From Chamaecrista fasciculata (lineage: Eukaryota; Streptophyta; Magnoliopsida; Fabales; Fabaceae), in contig QANZ01013408.1 in assembly GCA_003254925.1 (NCBI GenBank), forward strand, positions 76,642 through 140,641: a stretch of DNA of 64,000 nucleotides. The letters run 5' to 3'. Under the pieces are notes generated by a model that was given only the letters and a program-made list of their open reading frames with translations, was not told where the DNA came from and did no database searches. Within the stretch, counting starts at the first letter, position 1, and each line of letters opens with the position of its first letter. The position numbers and the translations under genes are program-made. Positions 59,076 through 64,000 of the stretch are shown here, piece by piece.

Positions 59076-59706
59076 GGGTAAAATACACAAAATGGTCATG
59101 TGATTTGACCCATTTTCAGATAGGGTCCTTATTGTGGTTTAAAAAGTGTTCAATAAGGGCCTGTAGTTTGCTCTGTTAACAAAAAGGGTCATGAGGTATA
59201 TTTCCGTCCAAAATTTGACAAAAATGTTGGCTAAAATACTATTTTAAGATCCTAACTATTAATTTTTATGTGTTTGACTCCCTATTTTTATGAGAGAACT
59301 TTGACACAAAAAAAGAAAAGTTTCGTAGTAATAAATGAAATTTCACCCTTCTTTCTCTCTATATACGCAATCTCTTTCACTGCGTTTCAATTTGGAAATT
59401 TCACCATACATCACTAGAAATTTGGCATGAGAGGGGAAAGAGGAATTGGGATTGTTGGCGATGAAGGAGGAGGCAACGATGAAGAACTCTCGGAGGATGT
59501 CTTTGAGGCGGAGTTCGAAGCAGTCGTGAACTTAGGCGGCGTCGAAGAAGACGATGAGCCAGTAGGGTCGTGGGGTTTGGAGGGAGGTGAGGAATTGAGA
59601 GACGTATTAGTTGGTGAGGAGGATTACGTCGGATTTGGATTGAAGGGCGAGGAGTTCATTCACGACGCTCATTTTTAAAAATTTCCAGAATCTTTTAGAA
59701 TTCCTG
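59076..59706. mobile_element. Gene-capturing transposon (Pack-MULE-like) with OST3/6 fragment
   Basis: TTTTATTTA flanks the element on both sides (59067-59075, 59707-59715). The paralogous copy has a single TTTTATTTA (57145-57153) and no insert, so the 9-bp duplication is real. The left ~240 bases belong to the foldback family at 7141 and 47494. The right part is a captured oligosaccharyltransferase-subunit fragment. No matching inverted repeat is visible at the right end, so the terminal structure is unusual. Confidence 0.75.
59428..59672 (-). pseudogene. Captured OST3/OST6 (oligosaccharyltransferase subunit) fragment
   Basis: Reading the minus strand from 59672 gives VNELLALQSKSDVILLTN, a stop, then YVSQFLTSLQTPRPYWLIVF FDAA, a second stop, and ELRLKDILREFF IVASSFIANNP. 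This is the lumenal thioredoxin-like start of the plant OST3/OST6 subunit of the ER N-glycosylation complex ('SLQS', 'TPRPYS...FFDA' and 'FIANN' positions). In-frame stops are at 59609-59607 and 59534-59532. It lacks the four C-terminal membrane helices and lies within a transposon, so it is a dead captured piece. Confidence 0.75.
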
Positions 59707-60065
59707 TTTTATTTATTATGAGGATCATTTAGAAATTCCTATGAGAAAAACACCGAGAAGATTTTCTAGTTTCTTAAAATTAAATTGCCAGCTTGTAAAA
59801 TATGTATCATGTGTGATCAACCCTGTAACATTTTACTTGGTTATTTAATCGAAATTTTGTCTCGATTAATCTAAATATAAAAAACATAAAAAGCATAAAA
59901 AGCATTTATTACTATATAATCGTACCAAAAAATTATTGTGTGATTATTTCTTAAAAATAATTTTGGCTTTTCTATAATTTAAAGATAGGCGTATTTCTTA
60001 ATTATACATTTTAGGATTTCGTTAACAAAAAATAAGTGTAAAATACCTTACCTTATCCTTTATTT

Positions 60066-60858
60066 TAAAGCGTATTTTTAATTTAAAATGACATATACTT
60101 TCTTTACTTTTTTAATAATTTGGGAATTAGTCTGTCATTGAACATGAATGCAAGGCATGCTAGTATACCGGTGCCACATTCTCAAGAATTAGAGATCTTG
60201 CAGTTCTCTGAATTTGAGTTAATCTAGATCATCGGATTGATATAGCAACTTCTATTAAAGTTAAGAATTCCTATATCTCAAGTGTAACCAAAGAAAAAAA
60301 AAATCTACCAAGTCTAATAATTGTATTCCACAATGTAAATTAATTATTCAAGATAATAGTTCAGAAGAAAAAGGCAAATAAATTTGCTACATACCACATG
60401 CTTTAGTTCATAAAATATACCAGACAGAAAGGATATGCCATATGCCCATATTTAATGATTCTTGTCATTTTGTTCTTTCCAATTGATTTTTATCCTCTAA
60501 TAATTGCACTGTGTTGATCTGTTATTAGGATTTAGAAGTTTTAATTATATTTCCAAATCTTCTTTTAGAGTAACGCCATGCATGTTTGGGATAAGGATAT
60601 ATACTCCACGTTGTAAATTTATCCAACAAGATTTACGTTAAAGTATTTGCCACGCGTCTCTATTAATGTTGAACTTATATATACGTATACCAATCTCGAA
60701 TGAGGTGAAGTTTATACAGGCATTAATTTTTCTTCTTATCTCTTTGGTTCTTTCACGAGAAAAAAAATAGTAGTAGATTATTTTATCAAAACGATATTCA
60801 TTAACCTTTTTCAGCCTTCCAATATTGAATTTAGATAAAAATAACTATATAAATTATA
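60066..60858. other. AT-rich intergenic sequence, nothing recognised
   Basis: No gene, RNA or bordered element is visible. Confidence 0.45.
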
Positions 60859-61195
60859 GGCCAAAGTTCTATTTTGGTCCCTCAGTTATGCTTAATGTTT
60901 CAAATTGGTCCAATTATTATTTTTCATTCCATATTGGTCTTTCAGTAATGCTTAGTGTTCCAAATTAGTCCCTCAGTTATTTTTCGTTCCATATTAGTCC
61001 CTCAGTTTTTCAAAATTTGACACAATTGGTCCCTCAAATGTTTTCCATCCATTTTTCCGTTAAAAAAAATGACAAAATTGATTTTTAACTCCTAAAAGTT
61101 TAAATTTTTTGCATTAAGGACATCTTTCTCTATAATAGAACCAAAATATAAGAAAGAAGAAATAACTAGAAGATTTTAGTTTAATTCACAAAATA

Positions 61196-61260
<65 letters not shown>

Positions 61261-61748
61261 CTCTCTCTCTCTCTCTTCCCTCTCTCTGTCTCGTCTCTCT
61301 CTCTCCCTCTTTCTCTCTCTTCCTTTGTTGTGAAGGTCATACTTATACATGTCGCTCACTTTGTCATTCATTTTCAACCTCGCGACTTGGCCAGCGACGA
61401 CGTATATGACATCCCACACGTCGTTCTTAGGGGAATATGGCGTTGTTGGTTGTGACGAAACTTGGGAAGGTCCATTGGGGCTTCTGTCGTAGAGCCCGCA
61501 CTTTGGAATCGAGAATTGGTCGGGCCAAAGCGCGGGCTTTATGACGGAAGCCCCAGTGGACCTTCTCAAGTTTCGTCATAGCCGACGACGTCATTTTCCG
61601 CTAAGAACGACGCCTGGGATGTCATATACGCCGCCGCCGGCCAAGTCGCGAGATTGAAGATAAATGATGAAGTGAGCGGCATGTATGAGTATGACCTTCA
61701 CAACAAAGGAAGAGAGAGAGAGAGAGGGAGAGAGAAACGAGAGAGAAA

Positions 61749-61797
<49 letters not shown>

Positions 61798-62158
61798 TTT
61801 TTTGTGTGAAATAAACTAAAATCCCCTAGTTATTTCTTCTTTCTTACATTTTGGTTCTATTATTGAGAGAATGGTCCTTAATGCAAAAAAATCAAACTTT
61901 TAGGAGTTAAAAATCAATTTTGCCTTTTTTTTAGCGAAAAAATGGATGGAAAACGTTTGAAGGACCAACTGTGTCAAAAAAACTGAGGGACCAATTTGAA
62001 CACTAAGCATAACTGAAGAACCAATATGGAACGAAAAATAACTGAGAGACCAATTTGGAACACTAAGCATAACTGAAGGACCAATATGGAACGAAAATAA
62101 CTGAGAGACCAATTTGAAACATTGAGCATAACTGAGGGACCAAAATAGGAATTTGGCC
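60859..62158. mobile_element. Mutator-like element with perfect 9-bp duplication and palindromic captured fragment
   Basis: The ends GGCCAAAGTTCTATTTTGG and CAAAATAGGAATTTGGCC are inverted, and TAAATTATA is present on both sides (60850-60858, 62159-62167). The arms run through (TC)n (61198-61256) and (GA)n (61757-61792). They include a non-repetitive segment (about 61320-61445 against 61575-61710) present in both orientations. It belongs to the same family as 11089, 21489 and 63487. Confidence 0.85.
61198..61320 (+). repeat. (TC)n microsatellite, mirrored by (GA)n at 61714-61792
   Basis: The simple-sequence runs lie symmetrically in the two arms of the 60859-62158 element. The Arg/Glu-rich frame read through them is an artefact. 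Confidence 0.9.
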
Positions 62159-62167
62159 TAAATTATA

Positions 62168-62937
62168 TGAAATCATATTTTCGGGACAAAAAATAAATAT
62201 ATGTGAAAGTTTGATAATCAAAATGGAACAAAAAAATAATTTTAGAATCAAAATAAAATTTACCTTATAGTTTGATGACCAAAACTTTATTTTTACTAAG
62301 CCACGTGAGCGGCACATGGCATGTACCGTTAAAAATTGACAGAAAAAAAAATTACATGCACTCAAATTACTAATGGTGTAAACTAGAGGTAGTCGGAGCA
62401 ACACTTTGAACTATACAATACCAAAATGAGATGAGATATATCAGTGTATACTTTAATTTACCCTTTACTTTAAATATCAAGTCAATTGCAACTAAAATAT
62501 TTAAGGTAAAATACAAAGAAGGTCCATGTGATTTGAAGTAATTAGAGATCGATCACTATGGTTCAAAAGATGTCAAAATCGAGCTTGAGATTTACTCTGT
62601 TGGCAGACAAGATCCATATAGTATATTTCTGTCCAAATATTTAACATGGAAACAAGATGAACTCCTAGAACCAAAATGGAATATTAAACAAAAGAAAAAC
62701 TAGGGAAGAAGAATGAGGAGAATATTCCAATATTATTTTGTTCCTAGCGTGCGGCTTTTTGGTCATTACGAGAACCAAGTGGACTACATTCATTGTGCTG
62801 CACTCATCCAACGTTAATTTTATTCCGACTTCACCAAAATACTATTTTCCTCTTTTCTCTCCCAATTCTTTATTAAATCATAAATTATCTTTCTAGTTCA
62901 ATTAATTTTAACATTACATACATCTATAATAATAATA
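62168..62937. other. AT-rich intergenic sequence
   Basis: It contains a further 'tatttctgtccaaatatttaacatgg' phrase typical of the foldback arms at 59.1 kb, but no complete element or gene. Confidence 0.4.
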
Positions 62938-63439
62938 GGGTAAATTATACTTTGGTATCCTATTTTATAGACCGTTTTCACTTTGATACCTTATTCTTTC
63001 GAAAGTGACATTTTAATACTCTATTATTTGCAATTGTTTAACACTGAGACCCAAATTTATTTTTCTGTTAAGTTTTGACGGCGAAGTCACAGGTGTCCAG
63101 TAAAAATACCCAGATATCTATTTTTCTATCATTTTTCATAATTCAGACGTTAAAACACTAAAAAATCGTGAAAACACTAAGATTTGAGGTGAGAGGATTT
63201 TTGGAGTGTTTAACTATTTGAATTTTAAAAAATGACAAGAAAGTGAACATTTGGGTGTTTTCTGTTAGTTTTTTACATTTGAGTGTTTTTACTGTGCACG
63301 TGGTGTGATGGTCACGTGCGACTTTGCAGTCAAAACTTAACAGAAAAATAAATCTTAGTACTAAAGTGTCACTTTTGAAAGAATAGAGTACAAAAGTGAA
63401 AACAATTCATAGAATAGGTTATCAAAGTGTAATTTACTC
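62938..63439. mobile_element. Foldback/MITE-like element, same family as 1994-2470
   Basis: The arms GGGTAAATTATACTTTGG and CAAAGTGTAATTTACTC are inverted over about 120 bases. Flanks ATAATAATA and TTAATAATA agree at 8/9 but are low-complexity. Confidence 0.65.
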
Positions 63440-63486
63440 TTAATAATATTATGCACACCGTTTGTTTTCATTTTTTATTTTTGAAA

Positions 63487-64000
63487 GGCCAAAGTCCTAT
63501 TTTGGTCCCCTAGTTATGCTCAGTGTTCCAAATTGGTCCCCCAGTTATTTTTCATTCCATATTGGTCCCCCAATTATGCAAAACTTGACAAAGTTGGTCC
63601 TTCTAACAGTTTCCATCCATTTTTCCGTTAAAATAAAGATAAAATTGATTTTTAACTCCTAAAAGTTTAAATTTTTTGCATCAAGGACCTTTTTCTCTAT
63701 AATAGAACCAAAATGTTAAAATGAAAAAATAATTGGGGGTTAAAATGTTTATTTCACACAGAAAATCTCTCTCTCTCTCTCTCTGCACTCACGCCGCACC
63801 ACCCACCGCCGCCGCCAACAGCAACCCCGCCAGCGCCGTCAAATCTCACATCTACAACCCCAACCGTTAAGCCTACCACCCCCAATCTCATTACAGTCGT
63901 CGTCATCGCTCCAATAACAACATCAATTGCTTCCGCATCAGCCACAATGACGACGACCGGGTAGAAAGAGCTGAAGATAAGAAAGAGTTGAAGAGGAAAT
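63487..64000 (+). mobile_element. Left part of another GGCCAAAGTCCTATTTTGG element, running off the window
   Basis: The arm matches 21489 and 60859 through the TC run at 63766. It then enters a GC-rich, Pro/Thr/Ser-coding segment ('cgccgcaccacccaccgccgccgcc'), unlike the other copies and probably captured sequence. The right end is outside the window. Confidence 0.7.

Larger units (their letters stand above)
57600..60065. repeat. Duplicated unit, copy 3 (with two insertions)
   Basis: It starts with sequence matching the FES1 upstream region (46840-46938) and continues through matches to 47079-47490 and 56480-57590. It is enlarged by the elements 57708-58164 and 59076-59706. Confidence 0.7.

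Noticed and set aside
59427..59678. Plus-strand 83-codon Gly/Glu-rich frame
   Set aside because: It is the complement of the captured OST3/6 fragment, which reads sensibly on the minus strand despite stops.
61186..61569. Arg/Glu-rich protein frame
   Set aside because: Half of it is (GA)n microsatellite. The other half is a captured fragment discussed as a finding.

Overview
This window is plant nuclear DNA, almost certainly from a eudicot. The background is AT-rich, introns are short with GT..AG borders, and the genes belong to plant families (a CYP71-clan P450, a thaumatin-like protein, a plant-type FES1). LTR retrotransposons carry plant initiator-Met primer sites, and non-autonomous DNA transposons are numerous. 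Nothing in the sequence lets me name the species. The assembly has one 603-base gap (21935-22537) and two single Ns (25620, 25846).

Host genes are few. (1) 2507-3202 (-): first exon of a P450 whose later exons are not in the window. (2) 41063-42070 (+): thaumatin-like (PR-5 family) protein, two exons. (3) 44158-46614 (-): complete six-exon FES1/HspBP1-type Hsp70 nucleotide exchange factor. Two captured host-gene fragments also lie inside DNA transposons: a PRISE/VEP1-type (progesterone 5-beta-reductase/iridoid-synthase-like) reductase at 21801-22866 and an OST3/OST6 oligosaccharyltransferase subunit at 59428-59672.

The rest is a mosaic of nested mobile elements. 0-13 kb: a TRIM-like LTR element, the P450 exon, hAT-like and Mutator-like MITEs, and AT-rich spacer. 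13.6-20.5 kb: a broken Sirevirus-like Ty1/copia tract (LTR 14891-16594) whose gag is split by a 2.0 kb solo LTR (17474-19509). 20.7-24.6 kb: a 3.9 kb long-armed Mutator-like element containing a smaller one that holds the PRISE fragment. 25.5-25.9 kb: a small Helitron candidate. 27.76-38.63 kb: a nearly pristine 10.9 kb Ty3/gypsy Tat-lineage element, GC-rich against its surroundings, inserted in a foldback element. 47.8-56.5 kb: a three-level nest (old minus-strand copia, younger plus-strand copia, solo LTR). 56.5-64 kb: duplicated copies of the FES1 upstream region and four more foldback or Mutator-like elements.

The most interesting object is the Tat-lineage retrotransposon. Its gag-protease and RT-RNaseH-integrase frames are separated by a 276-base phase-0 GT..AG interval, which suggests an intron. 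Its 3' part carries an antisense gene (37058-34784) with its own upstream TATA box, an 88-base phase-compatible intron and a product predicted at 728 residues. The LTRs differ at about two positions, so the insertion is recent. The second theme is host-gene capture by Mutator-like elements. One case (59076-59706) has a paralogous empty site in the same window, which proves the insertion borders and the 9-bp target duplication.
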